Assembly: GCA_018896765.1 (NCBI GenBank)
Contig: JAHILZ010000053.1
Coordinates: 1-33,767 of the forward strand
From: Patescibacteria group bacterium
GTDB taxonomy: Bacteria > Patescibacteriota > Minisyncoccia > JAHIHE01
Direction of reading: 5' to 3'
Length of the DNA: 33,767 nt
Positions 16,364-23,863 of the stretch are shown piece after piece (position 1 is the first letter of the stretch; every line of letters starts with the position of its first letter). Made by a program: the position numbers and the translations under genes. The notes under the pieces are model-generated. The model saw only the letters and a list, made by a program, of their open reading frames with translations. It ran no database searches and was not told where the DNA came from.

Positions 16364-18541
16364 ATGAAACAACTTCTTAAAACATATTTCGGTTACGACG
16401 AATTCCGGCCTTTGCAGGAGGATATTATTAATAATGTCTTAAATAAAAAGGACACTTTTGTTTTGATGCCGACGGGAGGCGGGAAATCTTTGTGTTTTCA
16501 GCTGCCGGCTTTGAAGTTTGAGGGGATCACTTTAGTTATTTCTCCTTTAATCGCTTTAATGAAAGATCAGGTGGACGGTTTGAAGGCGAACGGAATCGCC
16601 GCGGAGTATATAAATTCATCTTTGCCTTATTCCGAGATTGCGCAAATTCAGAAAAATGCCTTGGAAGGGAAAGTCAAAATTCTTTATCTGGCCCCCGAGC
16701 GTCTGGCGTCAGAACCGTTTCAGAAATTTTTGCAAACGCTGAAAATAGATTTAATCGCCATTGACGAGGCGCATTGCATTTCCGAGTGGGGGCATGATTT
16801 CCGCCCTGATTACCGCAATCTCAAGCTTTTCAAAAGCCAGTTCCCGCTAATTCCCATAATCGCGCTCACCGCCACCGCCACTTCAAAGGTGCGGGAAGAT
16901 ATTATCAGGCAGCTTTCCCTGAATAATCCGAAAATATTCGCTTCCAGTTTTGACAGGGGAAACCTTTCTTTTCTTATAACCAGGAAGAAAAACGCTTTTG
17001 ATAAGCTCATTCGCATTCTTGAAAAACATAGAAACGAGTCGGCGATTATTTATTGTTTTTCACGGAAAGACACGGAGCAAATCGCGGGAGACTTGAAACT
17101 GGAAGGTTTCAACGCTTTGCCGTATCACGCCGGACTTAACAGCGAAACAAGAAAAAGAAATCAGGAATTGTTTATCAAAGACGAAGCGCAAATCATAGCC
17201 GCCACCATCGCTTTTGGGATGGGAATCGACAAGCCGGATGTTCGCCTTGTTGTTCATTACACATTTCCTAAAACATTGGAAGGGTATTATCAGGAAGTCG
17301 GGCGGGCGGGAAGAGATGGACTGCCGAGCGAATGCGTGATGTTTTATTCTTATGGCGACAGAAGAAAACATGATTTTTTCATTGATCAAGTGAAGGATGA
17401 TAAAGAGCGGAATAGCGCTTTGAAAAAGCTGGATCAAATCATAGAATATTGCGAGCAGATAGAATGCCGGAGAAAATTCATCTTAAATTATTTTGGGGAA
17501 GAATATATTTTTCCTGAAAATACTGACGGCGAAAACGCCGGCTGCGGAGCATGCGATATTTGCTTGCAGCCGCAGGAAAAATTTGACGCGACGAAAATAG
17601 CGCAGAAAATACTTTCTTGCGTCATTAAAACGGGAAACAGGTTTGGAAAAAAATATCTCATTGATGTTCTTAAAGGAAAACCGACTGAACAGATTGTCAA
17701 TAATGGACATGATAAAATCTCTGTTTTTGGCATTGTTTCCGATTTCACGGAAGACGAAATGAAAAATATTATGAGGTCGCTTGTTATTCTGAATCTTCTC
17801 CAAGTAAGCGAAGGAAAATATCCTACGCTTTCAGTTACAAATAAGGGAATTAAATTTCTCAAGCAAAAAGGATCGCTGGAAATTTCAAAAGCCAAAGAAG
17901 ATTCTAGAGATTTGTATGAAAATGTTTCAAGGCAAGAAATAGAATATGATCGCGGGCTTTTTGAAAAATTACGCGCTTTAAGAAAACAAATCGCGGACAA
18001 GCAAGGCATCCCGCCGTTTATGATTTTCAGCGATGTTTCCCTTCAAGAGATGGCGCATTATTTTCCGAATGATAAAAATAATTTTTCAAGAATTGAAGGA
18101 GTAGGGAGCAGAAAGTTAGAGAGCTTCGGAGGTGTTTTTTTGGAAGTTATAAATAATTACGCGAAAGAAAATAATATTTCTTCCTTGGAAGTTCCCGATC
18201 GCGGAGAGAGAAGAATCAATAAAATTAAAAGGCTGGTGAAAGCGGGGAGAACAAGATATGCCAAGACAAAAGAAATGGTTTTGCAAAAACTTCCATTGCC
18301 TGCAATCGCCAAAGAAGAAGGATTTACGGAAGGCACAATCGCGAGCCACATTGAAAAACTTCTTGAAGCAGGCGAAAATATTGACATTGCCTATCTAAAG
18401 CCGCCGCAAGAGAAATTTGAAAAAATAAAAACAGCGTTTGAAAAATGCGGCGGCGAAAAATTAAAACCGGTTTTTGATTTTTTAGGCGAGAAATATTCTT
18501 ATGATGAAATTCGCTTGGCAAAGCTGTTTTTAAAGCAATAA
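16364..18541 (+). CDS. recQ: ATP-dependent DNA helicase RecQ
   Basis: 725 aa. SF2 3'-5' helicase for recombination and fork repair. Motif I is PTGGGKSLCFQLPAL, motif II IDEAHCISEWGHDFRPDY, motif III ALTATAT, motif V/VI AFGMGIDKPDVRLVVHY...YYQEVGRAGRDG. The RecQ-Ct zinc site has CRRKF and CGACDIC, followed by a winged helix, an HRDC domain (about 535-610, RALRKQIADKQGIPPFMIFSD) and a C-terminal helix-turn-helix-like segment (AIAKEEGFTEGTIASHIEKL). Complete. Its start region is duplicated at 13683. Confidence 0.95.
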   Translation: MKQLLKTYFGYDEFRPLQEDIINNVLNKKDTFVLMPTGGGKSLCFQLPALKFEGITLVISPLIALMKDQVDGLKANGIAAEYINSSLPYSEIAQIQKNALEGKVKILYLAPERLASEPFQKFLQTLKIDLIAIDEAHCISEWGHDFRPDYRNLKLFKSQFPLIPIIALTATATSKVREDIIRQLSLNNPKIFASSFDRGNLSFLITRKKNAFDKLIRILEKHRNESAIIYCFSRKDTEQIAGDLKLEGFNALPYHAGLNSETRKRNQELFIKDEAQIIAATIAFGMGIDKPDVRLVVHYTFPKTLEGYYQEVGRAGRDGLPSECVMFYSYGDRRKHDFFIDQVKDDKERNSALKKLDQIIEYCEQIECRRKFILNYFGEEYIFPENTDGENAGCGACDICLQPQEKFDATKIAQKILSCVIKTGNRFGKKYLIDVLKGKPTEQIVNNGHDKISVFGIVSDFTEDEMKNIMRSLVILNLLQVSEGKYPTLSVTNKGIKFLKQKGSLEISKAKEDSRDLYENVSRQEIEYDRGLFEKLRALRKQIADKQGIPPFMIFSDVSLQEMAHYFPNDKNNFSRIEGVGSRKLESFGGVFLEVINNYAKENNISSLEVPDRGERRINKIKRLVKAGRTRYAKTKEMVLQKLPLPAIAKEEGFTEGTIASHIEKLLEAGENIDIAYLKPPQEKFEKIKTAFEKCGGEKLKPVFDFLGEKYSYDEIRLAKLFLKQ

Positions 18542-18556
18542 AAAATTATTTTTTTT

Positions 18557-18711
18557 AATTTATCGTTAAGGAATTTCAATATTGTCTGCGTTCTTCTGCG
18601 TTAATTCTGCGAGTGTCTGCGAAATTAGCGCCAGCAGACCTAATTTATTGTTAAGAAATTTCAATATTGCCATTTTTGTCATTGCGAGCCCTGTAGTCAG
18701 GGCGAAGCAAT
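18557..18711. repeat. Direct repeats and ATTGCGAG palindrome after recQ
   Basis: A 28-bp direct repeat (18557-18584 and 18642-18669; core TTAAGGAATTTCAATATTG against TTAAGAAATTTCAATATTG) flanks a short unit rich in TCTGCG. It is followed by ATTGC...CCCTG-TAGT-CAGGG...GCAAT (18681-18711). The latter looks like the common TCATTGCGAGC / GAAGCAATC dispersed bacterial repeat. No gene is seen in this 379-bp gap. Confidence 0.7.
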
Positions 18712-18732
18712 CTTGTTTATTTAAGTCTAAAA

Positions 18733-18838
18733 TCTAAATTTGAAATTTTAAATCAAATCTAAATTTTTAAATGAATAAATGGTTTTAAAATTTTATCATT
18801 TGGGATTTCATTTAAAATTTAAAACTTAAAATTTAGCC
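18733..18838. repeat. AT-rich palindromic repeat, family B
   Basis: AATTTGAAATTTTAAATCAA on the left and CATTTAAAATTTAAAACTT on the right mirror each other. It has the same word order as the repeat at 8330-8478. Confidence 0.7.
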
Positions 18839-18920
18839 TTATGGAATAAGTTTGTAATTTTTAAGTTTTTGGGTTTTGATTGTAAATTGTGATTTAAGAT
18901 TTGAAAATTATGGCAAAAAT

Positions 18921-19484
18921 TTATCGCTCTACTTTTCCGTCGTATTTTCCGGTTTTGGTTTTGATGCGAAGCACGTCGCCTTCCTTGATATGAAGAGGAA
19001 CATCGATCAAAAGCCCTGTTTCAAGCGTGACAGTTTTTGTGCCGGCGGTTTCTCGGTCGCCTCTGACTCCGGGAGGAGCGTCGATGACTTTAAGATTAAC
19101 TTCGCTTGGCAAGTCTATTATCACAGGAGTTCCTTCGAAGCTTTTTATTTTTAAAGTCATTCCTTCCGTTAAATAGCCGGAATTTTCTTTTAATTGTTCT
19201 TTGGTGAAGGAAAGTTGTTCATAAGTTGCTTCGTCCATAAAATAATAATTATCTCCGTCTTTGTATTGAAACTGAGCTCGGGCCTCATCCAGTTTGATTT
19301 CTTCCAAGACCGCGGCGGGTTGGAAGGTTTTTTCAAGCACTGATCCATTGAGCAGGTTTCTCAATTTAGACACGGTAGTCGCTTCTCTTTGCTGTTTGGA
19401 ACGAAAAAAACGGTCTACGACTTCATAAGGCACGCCGTCTATTTTGATATAAGTTCCTTTTTCAAGTTCTCGAATTGAAAGCAT
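18921..19484 (-). CDS. efp: Translation elongation factor P
   Basis: 187 aa with all three beta-barrel domains (KGTYIKIDGVPYEVVD; KDGDNYYFMDEATYEQ; and the C-terminal TLETGLLIDVPLHIKEGDVLRIKTKTGKY). EF-P relieves ribosome stalling at proline runs. The ribosome-facing tip, normally PGKG with a modified lysine, arginine or other residue, reads SKQQREA here (residues 29-35), so the position of E. coli Lys34 is glutamine. The partner motif KLRNLLNGS is kept. It has a strong minus-strand promoter at 19664-19692. Confidence 0.95.
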   Translation of the reverse strand: MLSIRELEKGTYIKIDGVPYEVVDRFFRSKQQREATTVSKLRNLLNGSVLEKTFQPAAVLEEIKLDEARAQFQYKDGDNYYFMDEATYEQLSFTKEQLKENSGYLTEGMTLKIKSFEGTPVIIDLPSEVNLKVIDAPPGVRGDRETAGTKTVTLETGLLIDVPLHIKEGDVLRIKTKTGKYDGKVER

Positions 19485-19498
19485 AGTAAGTCGAAAAA

Positions 19499-19608
19499 TT
19501 CAAATGCTAAAGCTCAAATGACAAATCAATGTCAAAGCTCAAATGTCAAATTTTTGAAATTTGGATTTTGGGCTTGAATTGGCATTTGGATTTTGAAATT
19601 TGGATTTC
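19499..19608. repeat. AT-rich palindromic repeat, family A
   Basis: GCTCAAATGACAAATCAATG and CAAATGTCAAATTTTTG, answered by ATTGGCATTTGGATTTTG. It lies in the efp leader. Confidence 0.8.
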
Positions 19609-19663
19609 CAAAAAATTAATTATTAATTAAAAATCAAGGGCTTAACCCTTTTAATCTAATTAT

Positions 19664-19692
19664 ATAGTATGCTTTTGAGATGATTTTGTCAA
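19664..19692 (-). promoter_or_regulatory. Promoter of efp
   Basis: On the minus strand, TTGACA (19692-19687) and TACTAT (19669-19664) are separated by 17 nt. The family A repeat lies between this promoter and the efp start, so it would be transcribed as 5' UTR. Confidence 0.65.
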
Positions 19693-19702
19693 TAAATACG
19701 CG

Positions 19703-21217
19703 ATGAAGCATTACACCAAATCCAAAATTTTTCTTTATTTTTGCCTCAGTTTTGCTATGGGTGTTTTTATCGCGTCTTTTTTTAAGGTTCCGGTTTTGGC
19801 GCTATTTGCCGTGGCGATAATCGCTGTTATTTTAATCAGTATTTTTTGGCGGAAGAAAAAAATGGCTGTGGCGGGATTTTGCTTAATTTTCGCGATTTTG
19901 GGAGTTTATCGGTATCAAATGGCTAAAAATGATTTTAAAATAAGCGATTATAACGATTATTTAGATAAAAATATTGTTTTTCAGGGTGTAATTGTGGAAG
20001 AGCCGAACGTAAGAATAAAAGATGTTCAATATGTGGTCGAAGTCAAAAGTCTAAAGTCAAAAGTCGAAAGTCTTGGAGTTTCGCAAAGTGAAACGACTTT
20101 TAACGATTTTGGCAAAATTTTAATCACTCTTCCGCGTTATCCGGCTTATAAATATGGCGATTTGGTTGAATTTGACGGAAAATTAAAAATTCCCGAAAAA
20201 TTCAGTTCTTTTGATTATCAAGAGTATCTGGCGAAGGATGATATATATTGGACTATGTATTCTCCCAAAACCGGCTTTATATCATCCGGTAACGGGAATT
20301 CTATTTATAGCGTGATTTTTAGCTTCAAGAATGTATTTAAAGAGAAGGTTGCGCGTTTATTGCCAGAACCAGAAATTTCACTTTTAAACGGCCTTTTGTT
20401 GGGCGAGAGATCTGGGATGGGCGAGAAATTAAAAAATGATTTTTCGATTACAGGCACCAGCCATATTGTGGCGGTTTCAGGTTTTAACGTGACTATTATC
20501 GCTATAATAATATTGGAATTTTGTTTGCTCATTGGATTTTCTAGGAATCGAGCATTTTGGGTTAGTTTATTTGCCATAATTTCTTTTATTATTATGGTTG
20601 GCGCGCCGGCATCCGCGATTAGAGCCGGAATTATGGGCGGTCTTGTGCTTGTGGCGGTTCGCGCCGGCAGATTGAATAGCATGGCTAATGCCATTATTTT
20701 TGCCGCGGTGCTGATGCTGGCGATAAATCCTAAAATTTTGCGATTTGACGCCGGGTTTCAGCTTTCTTTTTTGGCGGTAGTCGGCATTGTTTGGGTTTAT
20801 CCGATTTTAGATTATTACTTTAGGAAATTGCCGGATTATTTAAAAATTAAAAGCATGTTTCTTGTGACAATTTCCGCGCAAATTATGGCTTTGCCGATTT
20901 TAATTTATAATTTTGATCGTTTGTCGCTTGTCGCGCCTTTGGCCAATATTTTAATTCTTCCTTTTATACCGATAGCGATGGCGCTTGGATTTTTAGCGGG
21001 ACTTTTTTCTTTTATTTGGATCGCGCCGGCGAAAATAATCGGATATTTTACATGGTTGGTTCTAGCTTATCAAATAAGAATGATTGAATTTCTTGCTTCT
21101 TTTTCATGGGCATCAATGGAAATTTTTAATTTCGGCCTTGAATTGTTTTTTGTTTATTATATAATTGTGGCAGCGGTTGTAGTTTGGGATTGGCGGAAGA
21201 GGAAAAATGCTTTTTGA
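19703..21217 (+). CDS. comEC: ComEC/Rec2 family competence channel, membrane part
   Basis: 504 aa. N-terminal hydrophobic segments, then an OB-like soluble region (NIVFQGVIVEEPN...GDLVEFDGKLKIPEKFSSFDYQEYL), then the competence domain with about eight membrane segments and the motifs LLNGLLLGERSGMGE, GTSHIVAVSGFNVTII and GAPASAIRAGIMGG. This forms the inner-membrane channel for single-stranded DNA uptake. The usual C-terminal metallo-beta-lactamase domain is absent and is encoded separately at 21348. An AAAGTC tandem stretch (20041-20073) encodes a variable loop (KSLKSKVES) in the OB region. Confidence 0.9.
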   Translation: MKHYTKSKIFLYFCLSFAMGVFIASFFKVPVLALFAVAIIAVILISIFWRKKKMAVAGFCLIFAILGVYRYQMAKNDFKISDYNDYLDKNIVFQGVIVEEPNVRIKDVQYVVEVKSLKSKVESLGVSQSETTFNDFGKILITLPRYPAYKYGDLVEFDGKLKIPEKFSSFDYQEYLAKDDIYWTMYSPKTGFISSGNGNSIYSVIFSFKNVFKEKVARLLPEPEISLLNGLLLGERSGMGEKLKNDFSITGTSHIVAVSGFNVTIIAIIILEFCLLIGFSRNRAFWVSLFAIISFIIMVGAPASAIRAGIMGGLVLVAVRAGRLNSMANAIIFAAVLMLAINPKILRFDAGFQLSFLAVVGIVWVYPILDYYFRKLPDYLKIKSMFLVTISAQIMALPILIYNFDRLSLVAPLANILILPFIPIAMALGFLAGLFSFIWIAPAKIIGYFTWLVLAYQIRMIEFLASFSWASMEIFNFGLELFFVYYIIVAAVVVWDWRKRKNAF

Positions 21218-21221
21218 ATAA

Positions 21222-21338
21222 TATCAAAGTTCAAGTGACAAATGCCAAATCAATGCCAAATGGCTAATGGTCAAATTTTTGAAATTTGGATTTTGGGCTT
21301 GAATTGGCATTTGACATTTGTAATTTGGATTTTTGCAG
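21222..21338. repeat. AT-rich palindromic repeat, family A, at the comEC split
   Basis: GACAAATGCCAAATCAATGC answered by GAATTGGCATTTGACATTTG. It fills the whole gap between the ComEC membrane gene and its metallo-beta-lactamase partner. Confidence 0.8.
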
Positions 21339-21347
21339 TAAATTATT

Positions 21348-22211
21348 ATGCTTAGAATAAAAAAAATTAAATTAATCGCGCTTGGAATTTTAGCCATTTC
21401 TTCTTTTCTTGTTTGGAGCGCTTATTTTTCTTTACGCCCAAATGATAAATTGGCAGTGACTTTTTTCGATGTGGGTCAGGGAGATTCCGCTTTGATTGAA
21501 ACGCCGAATCAGGATAAAATTATTATCGATGGCGGGCCGGATAATTCCGTCTTGGCGAAGGTCGGCCGGTATTTTTCTTTTTATGACAGGGCGGTGGATG
21601 TCTTGATTATTACGCATTTTGACTCTGATCATCTGGCCGGCGCGGTAGAAATCGCCAAGAATTATGATATAGGTTTGATCATTGTTAACGGAAAACAATG
21701 CGTCTCGTCTCTTTGCGGCGAATTTGAAAAAGTTATTAAACAAAAAAATATAAAAGTTGCGGCGGCGGCGAAAGGGCAAGAGATAGATTTCGGGCAAGGC
21801 GCAAAAATCAATATTTTGCTGCCGGAAAATCAAACGGATGATAATGCAAAAAAAGAAGGCGATAATAATTCTTCGGTGATTTCGCTTCTTTCTTTCGGCA
21901 AGGATTCTTTTCTTTTTACTGGCGACGCGGAAGATAAAGAGGAGATGGAATTAATAAACATTTGGCCGAATTTGACTGCGGATGTTTTGAAAGTCGGCCA
22001 TCACGGCAGCAAGAATTCCACTAATCAATTATTTTTGGAAAAAATCAATCCAAAGTTTTCCGTGATTTCCGTGGGCGCGAAAAATACCTATGGCCATCCG
22101 CATATTGAAACTATTGAAGCGCTGAAAAAAATCGGTTCGGAAATTTTTAGGACGGATTTGGGAGGAGATATAGTGATGGAAACGGAAGGAAAGGGGATAA
22201 TGATTAAATAA
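21348..22211 (+). CDS. ComEC-type metallo-beta-lactamase domain protein
   Basis: 287 aa with an N-terminal signal anchor (residues 8-27) followed by a metallo-beta-lactamase fold. The motifs are FFDVGQGDSALIETP, THFDSDHLAG (HxDxDH), LFTGDAE and VGHHGSKNST, then GAKNTYGHPH. In full-length ComEC this extracellular domain is thought to act as a nuclease that degrades one DNA strand. Here it is a separate membrane-anchored protein 130 bp downstream of the channel gene. Confidence 0.9.
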   Translation: MLRIKKIKLIALGILAISSFLVWSAYFSLRPNDKLAVTFFDVGQGDSALIETPNQDKIIIDGGPDNSVLAKVGRYFSFYDRAVDVLIITHFDSDHLAGAVEIAKNYDIGLIIVNGKQCVSSLCGEFEKVIKQKNIKVAAAAKGQEIDFGQGAKINILLPENQTDDNAKKEGDNNSSVISLLSFGKDSFLFTGDAEDKEEMELINIWPNLTADVLKVGHHGSKNSTNQLFLEKINPKFSVISVGAKNTYGHPHIETIEALKKIGSEIFRTDLGGDIVMETEGKGIMIK

Positions 22212-22214
22212 TTT

Positions 22215-22340
22215 TCAATTTTCAATTTCTAATTTTTATTCAATTTCTAATTATTTAATTTTTAAACTTTTTTCGGATGAGTTTTGAAATTGTTTCATTA
22301 ATAATTTAATAGAAATTGAAAATTGAAAATTAGAAATTCG
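22215..22340. repeat. AT-rich inverted repeat, variant D
   Basis: AATTTTCAATTTCTAATTTT on the left is the complement of the AATTGAAAATTAGAAATT words on the right. It occupies the gap before ndk. Confidence 0.7.
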
Positions 22341-22350
22341 GTTATGGTTC

Positions 22351-22379
22351 TTGCCAATTGATTTTTTTTGTGGTAGGAT
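22351..22379 (+). promoter_or_regulatory. Likely ndk promoter
   Basis: TTGCCA (22351-22356), 17 nt, TAGGAT (22374-22379), 37 bp before the ndk start. Confidence 0.5.
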
Positions 22380-22416
22380 TAAGTAGTAAAAATATAATTG
22401 ATTTAAATAAAAAGTT

Positions 22417-23010
22417 ATGGCTTTAATTTCAAAATCAGAAAGAACTTTATTGCTGGTGAAGCCCGATGGCGTTAAAAGGGGATTGATTGGCGAGACGATT
22501 CATCGCCTTGAACAGCGAGGATTAAAAATAATCGCTCTTAAAATGGTTCAGCCAACCGAAGAGCATATAGAAGGTTTTTTGCCTAAATCCGATAAATGGC
22601 TTAAAGGAATGGGCAATAAAACTTTGGGAACTTACGCGCAGTATAATATTGACCCTGTTAAAGAATTGGGCACGGACGATCCTTTAAAAATAGGAAAAAT
22701 GATAAAAAAATGGCTGGTTGATTTTTGGATGTCTGGTCCGGTGGCGGCAATGGTTATTTCCGGAATTCACGCCATTGATATGACGAGAAAAATTGTCGGC
22801 AATACTCTTCCTGCAAAAGCGGATATGGGTACTATCAGAGGCGATTATTCCGTGGATTCGCCTGCTTTGGCAAATATGGACAAGCGCGCGATTCACAATG
22901 TGGTTCATGCCTCGGGAGATCCTGAAGAAGCGGCGCATGAAGTTTTGCACTGGTTCGCGCCGGAAGAAATTCACGATTATAAGCGCGCTGAAGAAGATAT
23001 AATGTTTTAG
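22417..23010 (+). CDS. ndk: Nucleoside diphosphate kinase, extended form
   Basis: 197 aa against about 140-150 for typical Ndk. It makes NTPs from NDPs. RTLLLVKPDGVKRGLIGE and GTIRGDYSVDS are family motifs, and the phosphorylated histidine is in NVVHASGDPEEA. An insertion of about 45 residues (about 50-95, PKSDKWLKGMGNKTLG...DPLKIGKMIKKWL) separates the first helix from WMSGPVAAMVISG. Such long Ndk forms are seen outside the classic proteobacterial type. The catalytic residues are intact. Confidence 0.92.
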   Translation: MALISKSERTLLLVKPDGVKRGLIGETIHRLEQRGLKIIALKMVQPTEEHIEGFLPKSDKWLKGMGNKTLGTYAQYNIDPVKELGTDDPLKIGKMIKKWLVDFWMSGPVAAMVISGIHAIDMTRKIVGNTLPAKADMGTIRGDYSVDSPALANMDKRAIHNVVHASGDPEEAAHEVLHWFAPEEIHDYKRAEEDIMF

Positions 23011-23035
23011 TATTAAGCCGGATTATTCAACGAGG

Positions 23036-23063
23036 TTGACAAAAAAATTATCAGTGATAATAT
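23036..23063 (+). promoter_or_regulatory. Promoter with overlapping palindromic operator, cassette 1
   Basis: TTGACA (23036-23041) and TAATAT (23058-23063) are 16 nt apart. The 13-bp palindrome TTATCAGTGATAA (23048-23060) spans the spacer and the start of the -10 box, a typical repressor position. Confidence 0.65.
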
Positions 23064-23099
23064 ATTGGTATAAATTATTCAAGCATTTTAGCATATAAG

Positions 23100-23142
23100 C
23101 ATTTAAGCAAGAATAAAATTTTAAGATATTTTTGCTTAAATG
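23100..23142 (+). promoter_or_regulatory. 5' UTR hairpin of cassette 1
   Basis: CATTTAAGCAA (23100-23110) and TTGCTTAAATG (23132-23142) form an 11-bp perfect stem upstream of the leader ORF. It could act as a transcription pause structure or protect the transcript. Confidence 0.5.
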
Positions 23143-23164
23143 TTAATATGATTAAATGAATTTT

Positions 23165-23254
23165 ATGAGTTTTCAAAAGCAAGCATTAGCGGTTGCAAAT
23201 ATTATTACCATTATTATTAGCGGGGTGTTTTCTTTTGAAGGCGTAAGAAGTTAA
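23165..23254 (+). CDS. Leader peptide 1 (29 aa)
   Basis: 29 codons with a hydrophobic middle: MSFQKQALAVAN, then IITIIISGVFSFEGVRS. An in-frame ATG at 23156 would add three residues. The last codons (TCT TTT GAA GGC G, 23231-23243) are complementary to the 5' arm of the downstream terminator. The peptide resembles leader 2 at 23774 (Q-x-x-AV ... SG-[IV]-x-SF). There is no run of one amino acid, so sensing of a single charged tRNA is unlikely. A ribosome-stalling or translation-status sensor fits better. Confidence 0.6.
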   Translation: MSFQKQALAVANIITIIISGVFSFEGVRS

Positions 23255-23297
23255 GGGCAGGAAATAATAAGGAATATTAAGAGTCGCTTTCAAAAGA
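23231..23297 (+). promoter_or_regulatory. Candidate antiterminator 1
   Basis: 23231-23243 (TCTTTTGAAGGCG) can pair with 23285-23297 (CGCTTTCAAAAGA): 13 contiguous pairs with one G-U, extendable by about 3. This pairing uses up the 5' arm of the terminator at 23284-23310, so the two structures exclude each other. Confidence 0.6.
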
Positions 23298-23310
23298 AGA
23301 GCGATTTTTT
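23284..23310 (+). terminator. Intrinsic terminator 1 (attenuator)
   Basis: TCGCTTT (23284-23290) pairs with AGAGCGA (23298-23304), 7 bp, followed by six T. It lies between leader ORF 1 and the 80-aa gene, about 90 nt before its ribosome site. Confidence 0.75.
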
Positions 23311-23397
23311 ATTTGTTAATTTTTCTAATTCGAATCACTGGCAATAGCGATTCGATAGGCCAAATTAGCCGAAAAAATAAAAAGGAGGAAAATAAAA

Positions 23398-23640
23398 TTG
23401 ACGAAAAGAGTAATTGTTAAAAAGAATGGCGGGGGTTCTGAAGATTTTGAAGATCTTTCAAAAAAAATTAACGTAATAAAAGTAAATACAGGAGTGGATA
23501 TCACTTATGTAAGCGTATCTCAATTCCTGGATAAACAAGAATTATTAATTAGAGGAGATCTGTCTGCTACTAATAGTTTTGTGCATCAGTTAGAGGATGC
23601 AGGATTGTTGATAATGGAAGAACTTCTAATTCCGTGTTAG
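23398..23640 (+). CDS. 80-aa protein of unknown function, attenuator-controlled
   Basis: 80 aa from a TTG start placed 8 nt after a strong AAAAAGGAGGA ribosome site; that site decides the start. The N-terminus is basic (TKRVIVKKNGGG), followed by an acidic helix (SEDFEDLSKKI) and alternating beta and helical stretches (NVIKVNTGVDITYVSVSQFL, DKQELLIRGDL, HQLEDAGLLIMEELLI), ending in Cys. No membrane segment, no recognised family. Terminators lie on both sides, so it is a single-gene unit with the leader at 23165. A small regulator or ribosome-associated factor is possible but unsupported. Confidence 0.75.
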   Translation: MTKRVIVKKNGGGSEDFEDLSKKINVIKVNTGVDITYVSVSQFLDKQELLIRGDLSATNSFVHQLEDAGLLIMEELLIPC

Positions 23641-23664
23641 TTTTATGATAATTTTTGTTTTATG

Positions 23665-23692
23665 CGGCAAACTAATAAGTTTGTCGTTTTTT
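23665..23692 (+). terminator. Terminator after the 80-aa gene
   Basis: CGGCAAAC (23665-23672) and GTTTGTCG (23679-23686) form an 8-bp stem with one G-U, followed by six T. Confidence 0.8.
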
Positions 23693-23720
23693 ATCAAATT
23701 TAATAAGTGGAAAACTCGCA

Positions 23721-23748
23721 TTGACAGAATTTCTATATTATGTATAAT
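23721..23748 (+). promoter_or_regulatory. Perfect-consensus promoter, cassette 2
   Basis: TTGACA (23721-23726), 16 nt, TATAAT (23743-23748). Both hexamers match the sigma70 consensus exactly. Confidence 0.75.
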
Positions 23749-23773
23749 TAAATTATTAATAGAATAGAATCTT

Positions 23774-23863
23774 ATGGAAACTATAACTAAAAGACAATTC
23801 GTTGCAGTCGGTTTGTTGTTGGTAAGCCCACATAGCGGGATATCTTTTGGTTATAAATTTTAG
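23774..23863 (+). CDS. Leader peptide 2 (29 aa)
   Basis: 29 codons: METITKRQFVAVGLLLV, then SPHSGISFGYKF. It starts about 20 nt after the likely transcription start and lacks a clear ribosome site. It has the same length as leader 1 and a similar plan (Q-x-x-AV, hydrophobic centre, SG-[IV]-x-SF). Codons 22-26 (GCGGGATATCTTTTGGTT, 23835-23852) are complementary to the approach and 5' arm of terminator 2. Confidence 0.6.
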   Translation: METITKRQFVAVGLLLVSPHSGISFGYKF

